Assembly (NCBI GenBank): GCA_964244115.1
Contig: CAXTHM010000082.1
Coordinates: forward strand, 1 to 15,260
DNA length: 15,260 bases
Direction: 5' to 3'
Origin: CADCWK01 sp964244115
GTDB lineage: Bacteria > Chloroflexota > Chloroflexia > Thermomicrobiales > UBA6265
Part shown: positions 6,619-12,942 of the stretch, piece by piece
How the letters are laid out: the number at the start of each line of letters is the position of its first letter
How positions within the stretch are numbered: position 1 is the first letter of the stretch
Position numbers and translations under genes: made by a program
The notes under the pieces: model-generated
Databases searched by the model: none
Seen by the model: only the letters and a program-made list of their open reading frames with translations
Told to the model about the DNA's origin: nothing

Positions 6619-7878
6619 TCAGATCCGCCGACTCTGACCGGTCAAGGTCGGAAGCGACCACGATTCCGGCGGCATTTCGGGCCAGTCGTCCGCCATCACC
6701 CACCAATCGGCTCGCAATGACGGCGACCCAGCCGGTGGCCCACTGGCGGCGGTCGGAGCGGTCACCTCATGCCGGACCGCCAGCGCCACGTCCCGCGCCG
6801 TCCACCGTCGGGGCCGCCACCACCGCCCATGGTGACTGGCCGGCGGTCCCGTGCTCCAGCCCCAGGCCCGGGTACCCCGTCAGCACCAGACACCCGACCG
6901 TCCACGCCACCCAGCGCGGTGTCGTCGCCGCACTGACCGGGTGCCATGCCTGCGTCTCGCCCAGCCCGAAGCCACTCTTGAGCTCCTTGTGCAGGACCTC
7001 CACTTCCCAGCGCTGCGACGCCCATGCCAGCAGCTCCGGTCCGCTCAGCGGCAGCTGCCAACCGCCGTGCCCATCGGCCTCAGTATTGATCAGCCAGCAC
7101 GTCGGGTCGCGCTGCCTGGTCCCCGTATTTGCGCTGACGGCCACGGGTACCAGGGACCCGCGGCGTGGGTAGGGCGAATAGCGCCCGGTTGCGCGCACAG
7201 CGGCTCAGCCGCGTCGTGTGGTGGGGCCGGCTGCGCCACAGCTCGGCGCAGCCGTTACTGCCCGTCGGCGAGGGCGAGCAGGCGCTGGGTGGGCCGACCC
7301 AACTGGTCGAGCTCGGTCCGCAGCCACTGGAGATGGGCCAGCCCGGCCGCCCATTCCCGGACCGGCAGGTGGTCGGGCCAGGCCGTCGCCGAGGGCGTCG
7401 GGGCCGGGGTGACGCGGATCGGGACGGCCCGGCTGGCGCCCTGCGCTGAGCGCGGTAGCAACACACTGGCCCCAACCCAGCGCTGGGCGACGTGCCGCCC
7501 CCGGCGCCACTTGGGCGAGCGGGGCGTCGGCAGCCAGCCGGTCCCGACCAGGCGGCGACTGGTCCGGCGCAGCTGGGTGGCGTCGAGCACGACCGGAACG
7601 GGGCGGTGGGGCGGATGGTGATGGACGACGGCGGCCAGTAGCGCTCGGTCGGCGTCGTCCTGGTCGATGCGGGGCTGGCGGAACAGCCGGTAGGCGGCGC
7701 TCCAGTCGCGGTCCCCGCCGCCACAGGCAAGCTGGATCTGGGTCAGGGTGCGGCGGCCGAAGGCGAGGACGAGCCCGTCGGTCAGGGTGAGTGCCCGCTG
7801 CTGGGTGTGGGGTTGGCGGGCGGTCCGGGCGAGGGTGCTCAGCAGGGGGTGCAGGTGGGGAAGGACGGGGCGGGACAT
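6619..7878 (-). pseudogene. Frameshifted DDE transposase (IS701/IS4-like)
   Basis: Transposase homology runs through three reading frames. Frame A from ATG 7878 (MSRPVLPHLHPLL) contains the family signature DWSAAYRLFRQ, the first catalytic Asp in VVLDATQL, and the second in LALADGQ, then hits a stop at 7257-7255. Frame B carries on with CAELWR ... CARNRALFALPTP to GRQRKYGD near 7125. Frame C resumes with RDPTCWLINTE ... QRWEVEVLHKELKSGFGLGE, which holds the catalytic Glu, down to about 6850. Frame A then returns with RWWRPRRWTARDVALAV and ends at 6619. The piece normally lying between RKYG and RRDPT (I estimate some 50-80 residues) is missing, perhaps by recombination between two similar basic segments. 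The D-D-E residues survive but no single protein can be made. Confidence 0.85.
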
Positions 7879-7974
7879 GGGAGGCTCTGGCATCGGGCGG
7901 GCTCCGGATGGCGGGCGGACGTCAAGCATCCCCAGCCTGCGGAGTCCGTCCGACCGCCGCAATCCCACGTCACC

Positions 7975-7986
7975 AAAGAGCCAACG
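7975..7986 (-). repeat. Right terminal inverted repeat of the insertion sequence
   Basis: Complement reads CGTTGGCTCTTT, followed outward by TTAA at 7987-7990. It is the partner of 6495-6506. Confidence 0.7.
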
Positions 7987-7995
7987 TTAAGGCAG

Positions 7996-8021
7996 CAGGA
8001 GCACCGATTGCTGTGCTCCTG
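7996..8021 (-). terminator. Hairpin downstream of marR
   Basis: CAGGAGCAC (7996-8004) pairs perfectly with GTGCTCCTG (8013-8021), 8-nt loop, 23 nt past the MarR stop. On the minus strand it is followed by CTGCCTTAA, a poor T tract that now abuts the TTAA of the insertion sequence. On the plus strand a T/C-rich run (CATTTCTTTCTC) follows, so it may stop transcription in both directions. Confidence 0.55.
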
Positions 8022-8044
8022 ATGCATTTCTTTCTCTGATCGGC

Positions 8045-8542
8045 TCAACCCAGTTCCATCCCTGGCGATCCGATCCCCATCGCGAGATCGCGCAGGAGTC
8101 CCCGCAGCAGTTCCAGCCGGTCCCGGCCAAGGTGTTCCGCCCAGACGTCTTCGGTTGCCAAGACCGCCGACCGAACAATACCGATCACATCGATGCCACG
8201 CTCGGTAATCCGGACTTGCTGGGAGCGTCCGTCCGTCGGGTCCGCCGACCGCTCCACATAGGCGTGCCTCTCGAGGTGATGAACCAGATAGGTCATGGAC
8301 GGTTTGGTGATGTGGGCCCAGGTCGCCAGGTCCGTGAGGCGGGCTCCCTTTTGTCGGGTGAACAACGGCTGGAGCACCGACAGGTGAGGGCGTCGGATTT
8401 CCCCATGTCCGGCCGCAACAAGTCTCTGCTCGACCGCGTCCGATACGGCTGAGTACGGGATGCGCAGCAATGTGCCCAACAGGACGGGACCAGGCCTACC
8501 TTCCCCATCGATGCTATCAAAGGCGTTGCCTGCCACTTCCAC
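8045..8542 (-). CDS. MarR-family transcriptional regulator
   Basis: A 165-aa winged-helix repressor of the MarR family, which bind DNA as dimers and usually release it on binding a small ligand. GTG 8542-8540 is chosen because AGGAG lies 7 nt upstream; an upstream in-frame ATG at 8602 lies inside the operator and has no ribosome site. The helix-turn-helix spans about residues 68-93 (LTDLATWAHITKPSMTYLVHHL). The wing carries DPTDGRSQQV (101-110), the usual DxRxxxV-type signature. Helices at both ends (LLGTLLRIPY, LELLRGLLRDLAMG) fit the dimer interface. It is transcribed away from the cupin gene, with two palindromic operators between them. It therefore probably represses the cupin gene, and possibly itself, although its own promoter is not clear. 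Confidence 0.9.
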   Translation of the reverse strand: MEVAGNAFDSIDGEGRPGPVLLGTLLRIPYSAVSDAVEQRLVAAGHGEIRRPHLSVLQPLFTRQKGARLTDLATWAHITKPSMTYLVHHLERHAYVERSADPTDGRSQQVRITERGIDVIGIVRSAVLATEDVWAEHLGRDRLELLRGLLRDLAMGIGSPGMELG

Positions 8543-8573
8543 GGTGATTCTCCTAACCTGACCACGACGCCTC

Positions 8574-8602
8574 TTGACAAGGTAGTTAGACACTCTTACC
8601 AT
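8574..8602 (+). promoter_or_regulatory. Strong promoter of the cupin gene
   Basis: Consensus -35 TTGACA (8574-8579) and -10 TACCAT (8597-8602, four of six) with a 17-bp spacer. The first operator palindrome fills most of the spacer and touches the -10. Expected start near 8609, giving a leader of about 70 nt before ATG 8680. Confidence 0.75.
8586..8598. promoter_or_regulatory. Operator O1, near-palindrome in the promoter spacer
   Basis: TTAGACACTCTTA is a 13-bp near-palindrome (TTAGA-CAC-TCTTA, one arm mismatch). It lies between -35 and -10 of the cupin promoter. It is part of a larger perfect 12-bp inverted repeat with O2 (8585-8596 against 8609-8620). It is the likely MarR binding site. 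Confidence 0.75.
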
Positions 8603-8606
8603 TTCG

Positions 8607-8619
8607 TTAGAGTGTCTAA
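8607..8619. promoter_or_regulatory. Operator O2, perfect palindrome at the transcription start
   Basis: TTAGAGTGTCTAA is a 13-bp palindrome (TTAGA-GTG-TCTAA, perfect arms). Its centre is 21 bp, two DNA turns, from the centre of O1. That would place two MarR dimers on the same face of the helix, blocking both the -10 and the start site. Confidence 0.75.
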
Positions 8620-8679
8620 CAAGACGCCAAGTATACGACAGTTGCGTCCCCATAGGGCACACGCCCAAGGAGATGGATC

Positions 8680-9186
8680 ATGGCCGACACGTCCCCGATG
8701 TCAACCGCCGTCTTCACCCTCGCCGCTCCGGGAGCGGAGGGTGAGGAGTTGATCTGGTATCTCGATACGTTGCTGACCGTGAAGGCGACCGGTGAAACGA
8801 CAGGTGGCGCCTTTGACCTGATCGAGGAACTGATCCCCGAGGGGTTCTCTCCGCCCATGCACACGCATCACCGCGAGGAAGAGTGCTTCTACATCCTGAA
8901 CGGCCGGATGACCTTTATCTTTGAGGACCGGTCCATTGAGGCCGGGCCCGGCTCCTTCGTTGTCCTGCCGCGTGACGTGCCACACACCTTCCGGGTTGAC
9001 GGTCCCGGTCCAGCTCACACCCTGGAGATCAATACGCCGGCGGGTATGGTTGGCTTCTTCCGCGATATGGGCCGGCCGGCGGAGTCCCGGACCCTGCCGG
9101 TCCCCAGCCGTCCCGACATCGCAAAGATGCGCCAGGTCGCCGGGGCGTATGGCATGGAACTCGGCGCACCGCCTCCGGGGCGATAG
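8680..9186 (+). CDS. Cupin-domain protein (quercetin dioxygenase-like)
   Basis: A 168-aa single-domain cupin. AAGGAG lies 7 nt before ATG 8680. Motif 1 is HTHHREEE (61-68) followed by LNG (73-75); motif 2 is GPGSFVVLPRDVPHTF (89-104). The usual metal ligands are His61, His63, Glu67 and His102, giving the family's 3-His/1-Glu site. Such proteins may be quercetin 2,3-dioxygenase-like oxygenases, or sensors or isomerases without oxygenase activity; sequence alone does not decide. It is divergent from the MarR gene and its promoter carries the MarR operators. That suggests a substrate-induced detoxification or aromatic-compound response (inference). A hairpin lies 44 nt after the stop, between this gene and the convergent phosphoesterase gene. 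Confidence 0.9.
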   Translation: MADTSPMSTAVFTLAAPGAEGEELIWYLDTLLTVKATGETTGGAFDLIEELIPEGFSPPMHTHHREEECFYILNGRMTFIFEDRSIEAGPGSFVVLPRDVPHTFRVDGPGPAHTLEINTPAGMVGFFRDMGRPAESRTLPVPSRPDIAKMRQVAGAYGMELGAPPPGR

Positions 9187-9229
9187 TCGGGGCATGCGAG
9201 TCGATGAAGTGCAATGCAGCAGCGCTTGG

Positions 9230-9261
9230 AGCCCCTCCCCATCCACGGATGGGGAGGGGCT
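9230..9261. terminator. Perfect 14-bp hairpin, dispersed-repeat copy 3, between convergent genes
   Basis: AGCCCCTCCCCATC pairs with GATGGGGAGGGGCT around loop CACG. It lies 44 nt after the cupin stop and 47 nt from the stop of the convergent metallophosphoesterase gene, so it can end both transcripts. A second outer pairing, TGCAG with CTGCA (about 9215 and 9264), extends the stem. Confidence 0.75.
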
Positions 9262-9307
9262 TCTGCATGTCGATCCCGTCGTCCTGCGTATCCGAGCCGA
9301 GTGGCGA

Positions 9308-11245
9308 TCAGCCGAACGGTGTCAGGAACTCCGACGGGGCGAGGGCGCGTGTGCTGATCCGGACGTCGCCGAGGAGCCCGTAGAAGCCCTGGCCGTAGGC
9401 GAGGTCGTAGCCGGTGCCGCCGAGGACGAACGGCAGCCCCATCGTCGTGATCCCACGGGACTCCTGGGCCGGGTTGCGGGCGATCTTCGAGCCGTCGATG
9501 TAGATCACCGTCCGGTGGCTGTCGTTGACCACGGCGATATGCATCCAGCGGTCGACGGGGATCGCGTGGCTCCAGGAGGTCGGGTCGGCATCGACGTTGG
9601 TCGGATAGACGACGTACTGGAGGAAGCGCTCCGAGGCGAGGTTGAGGCTGCACGTCGGCTCTTCCAGCGCGTAGCCGGTCGTCTTGCCGGCATCGCCGTT
9701 GCGGCCCTCCCAGCTGAAGATGCCCATGAAGGCGTGCTCCCCACCGTCGAAGGTCGCGGGCAGTTTCAGGAACAGCTCGATCGTGTAGCCATCCTGGAAG
9801 GTCTCGCTGTTGATCGGGGCGTCCGGCAGGGCGCGGAGCAGGGCACCGCGGTTCGGAGACTGAGCGCCGCCGAAGCGCAGACTCGCGTGGGCCGGCTGGT
9901 TCGGGTGGTGGTCGCCGGACCAGATCAGCGCCTCCGGTCCGCTCGCGTGGAGCCGCTCCACGACGAGATCGTTGCCGTTGCCGGTCAGATCCATCGCGAC
10001 GGTGCCATCCGGGACAGCGCCGACGGCCACGGTGATGCCCGCATTGTCGAACCGCCAGTAGGCGGCGGTGTCCTCGGAGATGACCGTCGCGGCCGGCCGG
10101 GTCGCGGGCAGGATCTCCGGCGCGAAGCCGGCGAACCGCTCCCTGAAGGGGATCTCGACGGTGAAGCGCTCGACCGGGCCGCTGAGGACGGCGCACTCGG
10201 TCTCGAGCGGAGCGCGGGTCTCCGGGTCCAGGCCCATCAGGTACGGCGAGAAGGTCTCGACGTCGATCACGTTGCGGGACAGATCGAAGCCGTAGAGCCG
10301 GATCATGGCGGCGCCGCCGAAGTAGCGGTCCTGGTAGTTCGAGATGTGGGAGTGGACCGTGTTGCCGGCGTCGTTCGTCAGCATCATCCGCCCGGTCGGC
10401 CACCAGTGGCCGTTGATCGTGAGGAAGATCTGGTCGTTGCGCCGGACCAGTTCGTTCCAGACCAGCTCACCGTTCTCGGACAGCTCGGCCTGGCCGTCGT
10501 CGTCGGCGGAGACGAAGTCGTGGATGGTGAGGATGATCGGGAGGCGACTGTGGGCGTCGATCACGCTCTGCGCCCAGGCGAGGCCGGTGGCGGATGGGCG
10601 CCAGTCCAGGGCGAAGATGAGCCACTCGCGGCCGCCGGCGGTGAGGATGTGGTAGCTGTTGTAGCCGCCCGCGTCGGAGCCGGCGTACGTCGGGGAGTCG
10701 GCGAAGCGGTCCGGCCCGAAGGCGGCCAGCCAGGCGGAGGGGCCACGCGTATCGTCCAGCGAGCCGTCGATGTCATGGTTGCCAGCGAGGACGCTGTACG
10801 GGATCTGGCCGTCGATCCCGAGGAAGGTCCTGTCCGCGAAGCCGACCTCGAGGTCGCTGCCGTGCTCGACGACATCGCCGAGGTGGGTCAGGAAGACGAT
10901 GTTGCGAGCCGCGCGGTGCTCGATCAGCCAGGCGAAGGTCGCTTCGAGGGGGGCGGGGATGGTGCTGTCCTCGTCGAACAGGTACTGCGTGTCCGGCAGG
11001 ACGGCGATCGTGAACCGGGCGTCCCGCGGGTCGGCCTGGTTGATCTGCCCGGCGGGGCGGCTGGTGGCGACGGCTGGTCCAGTCTCGGGGATGGACGGTG
11101 AACTGCCCGAGGTGGCTCCGGTGACGGCCGGAAGCCCTATGGCGGTGGCACCGGCGACCGGGGCGATCAGGGCGGACTGGAGGAGGGAGCGACGGCGCAG
11201 GGTCGAGCGGTGGTTCGACCGGGTCTGGTTATGCTGATCGTTCAT
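9308..11245 (-). CDS. Exported metallophosphoesterase with C-terminal LamG-like domain
   Basis: A 645-aa two-domain protein. ATG 11245-11243 is chosen over the in-frame ATG at 11284: it has GGAG 10 nt upstream, and the signal then begins properly with RRRSLLQSALIAPVAG (residues 17-32), a twin-arginine (Tat) signal that suggests folded export with metal bound. Residues about 78-320 carry the calcineurin-like phosphoesterase motifs: D85 (PDTQY), GD 123-124, GNHD 155-158, H242 (HDF), GH 279-280 and H298/H300. These bind two metals and hydrolyse phosphate esters. Residues about 400-640 look like a concanavalin A/LamG jelly roll (DGTVAMDLTGNGND, DGYTIELFLKLP, WMHIAVVND, IYIDGSKIA), typically a carbohydrate- or surface-binding module. 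The protein probably acts outside the membrane on phosphorylated polymers or nucleotides; the substrate is unknown. Confidence 0.93.
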   Translation of the reverse strand: MNDQHNQTRSNHRSTLRRRSLLQSALIAPVAGATAIGLPAVTGATSGSSPSIPETGPAVATSRPAGQINQADPRDARFTIAVLPDTQYLFDEDSTIPAPLEATFAWLIEHRAARNIVFLTHLGDVVEHGSDLEVGFADRTFLGIDGQIPYSVLAGNHDIDGSLDDTRGPSAWLAAFGPDRFADSPTYAGSDAGGYNSYHILTAGGREWLIFALDWRPSATGLAWAQSVIDAHSRLPIILTIHDFVSADDDGQAELSENGELVWNELVRRNDQIFLTINGHWWPTGRMMLTNDAGNTVHSHISNYQDRYFGGAAMIRLYGFDLSRNVIDVETFSPYLMGLDPETRAPLETECAVLSGPVERFTVEIPFRERFAGFAPEILPATRPAATVISEDTAAYWRFDNAGITVAVGAVPDGTVAMDLTGNGNDLVVERLHASGPEALIWSGDHHPNQPAHASLRFGGAQSPNRGALLRALPDAPINSETFQDGYTIELFLKLPATFDGGEHAFMGIFSWEGRNGDAGKTTGYALEEPTCSLNLASERFLQYVVYPTNVDADPTSWSHAIPVDRWMHIAVVNDSHRTVIYIDGSKIARNPAQESRGITTMGLPFVLGGTGYDLAYGQGFYGLLGDVRISTRALAPSEFLTPFG

Positions 11246-11288
11246 GGGGGACAAGCTCCGTGCGTGGGCGGCGCAGTTCGGCACTGCC

Positions 11289-11325
11289 CGGTCAGGCTAA
11301 CAACCCGACCGATCGGCACTGTCAA
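11289..11325 (-). promoter_or_regulatory. Promoter with overlapping inverted repeat upstream of the metallophosphoesterase gene
   Basis: On the minus strand TTGACA (11325-11320) is followed, after 17 bp, by TGTTAG (11302-11297), a weak -10. The ATG is 52 nt further on. An imperfect inverted repeat, CGGTCAGG (11289-11296) against CCCGACCG (11304-11311), matches at 7 of 8 positions and brackets the -10 over a 7-nt spacer. It is a possible operator, but no regulator is encoded next to it. Confidence 0.5.
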
Positions 11326-11360
11326 CACTTTGTGGTGTGGCTGACCCTGCCCTCAGCGAA

Positions 11361-11387
11361 GCGAGATCTCGCCCAGCCGCGGCTGGG
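11361..11387. repeat. Two adjacent palindromes
   Basis: GCGAGATCTCGC (11361-11372) and CCCAGCCGCGGCTGGG (11372-11387) are both perfect palindromes sharing one base. Just right of them GGCTGGGGCGGGGTT resembles the outer flank of the hairpin repeat at 6421-6455. They lie about 115 bp upstream of the metallophosphoesterase start. No function can be assigned. Confidence 0.6.
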
Positions 11388-11512
11388 GCGGGGTTCTGGC
11401 GTGTCGGCCGCGTCGTCCTACGGTGGATGGAGGTGTGTCATCGGAGGGGTGACGTCTGGGAGGTCGTCGCCGACGTCCACAGGCACTTTGCGGGGAACCC
11501 GTCAGGAGCAGG

Positions 11513-11550
11513 GACGGGGCCGGGCCGACAACCATCAGCCCGGCCCCGTC
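11513..11550 (-). terminator. 13-bp GC-rich hairpin after the secreted-protein gene
   Basis: GACGGGGCCGGGC (11513-11525) pairs with GCCCGGCCCCGTC (11538-11550) without mismatch around a 12-nt loop, 26 nt past the stop of the gene at 11577. There is no T tract, as with the other hairpins here, but the position and stem strength fit a transcript end. Confidence 0.65.
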
Positions 11551-11576
11551 CATCGTCGCGCTACCGTGGTGAGAGG

Positions 11577-12488
11577 CTACGCCGCCGGGGTCTCGTCGCC
11601 GCCGTCAAGGTCCTCGGCGAGGAACAGGGTCGCGAGCGTCCGGTCGTCCTCTTGAGTCAGGTAGGCGACGCCGGAGAAGCGGGACGCGCCGACGGCCGGC
11701 AGCCCGAAGGCGAGCGAGCCGTCCTCGGTCACGATGCCGCCGATGGCCCCGCAGACCAATGGGACGGTGTCGTCGTCCTCATCGAAGACGACGAGGACGT
11801 GGTCGTCGGCTAGGAGGTCGTCCAGGGGCAGGTCGAGGGTGGTGAAGGCGGTCTCGACGGCCGAGGAGGTGTCGGCGCCCTGGGTATCACCGGAAGGTGC
11901 CCGGACGTTGGTCAGGGTGGCAATGGGCTCGTCGGCGAGGTCGCCGTCGCAGTCGCCGGCGTAGATGGCAACGGTGGAGCCGTCGGTCGCGGCCGTCATC
12001 GTCTCTGCCGGTGCTGCGCTCGCATCAGCTCCGGTCGCGTCCGCGTCGGTTGCGACGTTGTAGAAGGACACTCCCCGGAACTCTCCGTAGTTCCCCGCGG
12101 ATAGCGGGTTCTCTCTCGGTGCGTACCCGTCCGGGACGGTGGAGATGTCCTCCGTGAACACGAGCAGGAGGCCCGGATCGGTGGGCAGGTTCGGCACGAG
12201 GCAGATCTCATCCTCGACCGTGCATGAGCCGAGGACGGTCCCATCTTCGAGCGAGATGGTGACGCCAATGTCGGCCACCGTCTGGCAGTCATTCGGAAAC
12301 GGGCGATCACCGGCGACGAATCGCTCTCCCGGATCGGTCTCGCAGAGATAGGCGCTGACGGGATAGCCGTTCGAGACGGCCGTGGGTGGCGTGGCATCTC
12401 CCTGAGCCGACACGGACAGCGGCGCGAGCAGACTAACGATGAGAGCAAACAGACCGAGGCCACGGGGCAGCGTCACCGACGGGCGCAT
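11577..12488 (-). CDS. Secreted protein of unknown function
   Basis: A 303-aa protein with a signal peptide at residues 1-28 (LGLFALIVSLLAPLSVSAQ in the core, cut probably after the SAQ). ATG 12488-12486 has GGAG 6 nt upstream; a longer open frame to 12887 is judged spurious. The mature protein is acidic, rich in Asp, Ala and Thr, and appears to have two related beta-rich halves with a low-complexity linker between them (ATDADATGADASAAPAETM). It has cysteines in CETD, DCQ, SCTVEDEIC, GDCDGD and VCGAIGG, suggesting disulfides. I recall secreted Thermomicrobiales proteins with a similar CDGDLxxEPIATLTNV and DLLADDHVLVVF pattern, but no function is known to me. A fragment of a second copy lies at 12827-12862. 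A hairpin follows the stop. Confidence 0.8.
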   Translation of the reverse strand: MRPSVTLPRGLGLFALIVSLLAPLSVSAQGDATPPTAVSNGYPVSAYLCETDPGERFVAGDRPFPNDCQTVADIGVTISLEDGTVLGSCTVEDEICLVPNLPTDPGLLLVFTEDISTVPDGYAPRENPLSAGNYGEFRGVSFYNVATDADATGADASAAPAETMTAATDGSTVAIYAGDCDGDLADEPIATLTNVRAPSGDTQGADTSSAVETAFTTLDLPLDDLLADDHVLVVFDEDDDTVPLVCGAIGGIVTEDGSLAFGLPAVGASRFSGVAYLTQEDDRTLATLFLAEDLDGGDETPAA

Positions 12489-12753
12489 GGAGATCTCCGA
12501 CGCGAGAGGGGGGAGCACCGGCGATTCCGGCCTGTCGAGTCTATCGGCTCCGTCACCGTGGCGCATGCCTGGGCGAGTGTCGTGGTCAAAAATACGTACT
12601 TTGCGCAGGCCGGGCGCGAACGGCCGATCGTTCGGAAATCCGAAGCAGTAGCCGGGTGTGTAAGGTATTTTGCGACCCACCGTACCGGCCAACGAGTTCA
12701 ACCCGGAAATGGACACTGGTACGTCAGGCCAGTAGCATTGAGGATGGATCGGG

Positions 12754-12942
12754 ATGCGCTTCGACTGGGACCCGGCGAAGAATGAGGCGAACATCCGAAA
12801 GCACCCCGTCGCCGCGGTCGGGCGAGCGGACGTTGGTCTGGGTGGCGACAGGCTCATCGGCGTGTGCTCACCCACAGCCCGACGCATGCGGAGGTTCGAT
12901 CAGGGGTGCTGCGCGCCCTGGGCCTCGACGTGGACGCTGTAG
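12754..12942 (+). pseudogene. Truncated BrnT-type toxin remnant
   Basis: The first 17 residues (MRFDWDPAKNEANIRKH, 12754-12804) match the conserved N-terminus of BrnT (DUF497) ribonuclease toxins of type II BrnT/BrnA systems. After RKH, where the family continues with GVSFEEA-type sequence, the frame switches to unrelated residues (PVAAVGRADVGLGG) and ends at 12942 inside the 3' end of the neighbouring gene. Full BrnT proteins are about 90 residues, so most of the toxin is gone. No BrnA antitoxin is visible nearby. The break coincides with a fragment of the secreted-protein gene family, so this looks like a rearrangement scar, not a working toxin. Confidence 0.65.
12827..12862 (-). pseudogene. 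Fragment of a paralogue of the secreted-protein gene at 11577-12488
   Basis: This 36-bp segment matches 11902-11937 at 31 of 36 positions without gaps. Read on the minus strand it gives ADEPVATQTNVR, against ADEPIATLTNVR in the intact gene. The similarity stops at both sides. It joins directly onto the BrnT remnant. It is the remains of a deleted second gene copy, which suggests the intact gene once had a tandem partner. Confidence 0.7.

Larger units (their letters stand above)
6495..7986 (-). mobile_element. Decayed IS701-like insertion sequence (about 1.49 kb) flanked by TTAA
   Basis: The left end (6495-6506, CTTTGGCTATTT) and the complement of the right end (7986-7975, CGTTGGCTCTTT) match at 10 of 12 positions. 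Each is bordered by TTAA (6491-6494 and 7987-7990). TTAA fits the 4-bp YTAR duplication I associate with the IS701 family. Inside is one minus-strand DDE transposase broken by several frameshifts, so the element cannot move by itself. Assignment to IS701 is from the protein style and target site, not a database match. The copy is old: the TIRs have diverged and the reading frame is ruined. Confidence 0.75.

Noticed and set aside
8921..11101. Long 726-codon plus-strand open frame opposite the metallophosphoesterase
   Set aside because: It is antisense to a gene with clear motifs, is rich in Arg/Gly/Asp/Val as expected from GC-rich complement, and has no ribosome site or recognisable domain.
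12489..12887. N-terminal extension of the secreted protein up to 12887
   Set aside because: The signal peptide and ribosome site fit the start at 12488; the extension is not protein-like and overlaps the BrnT scar.
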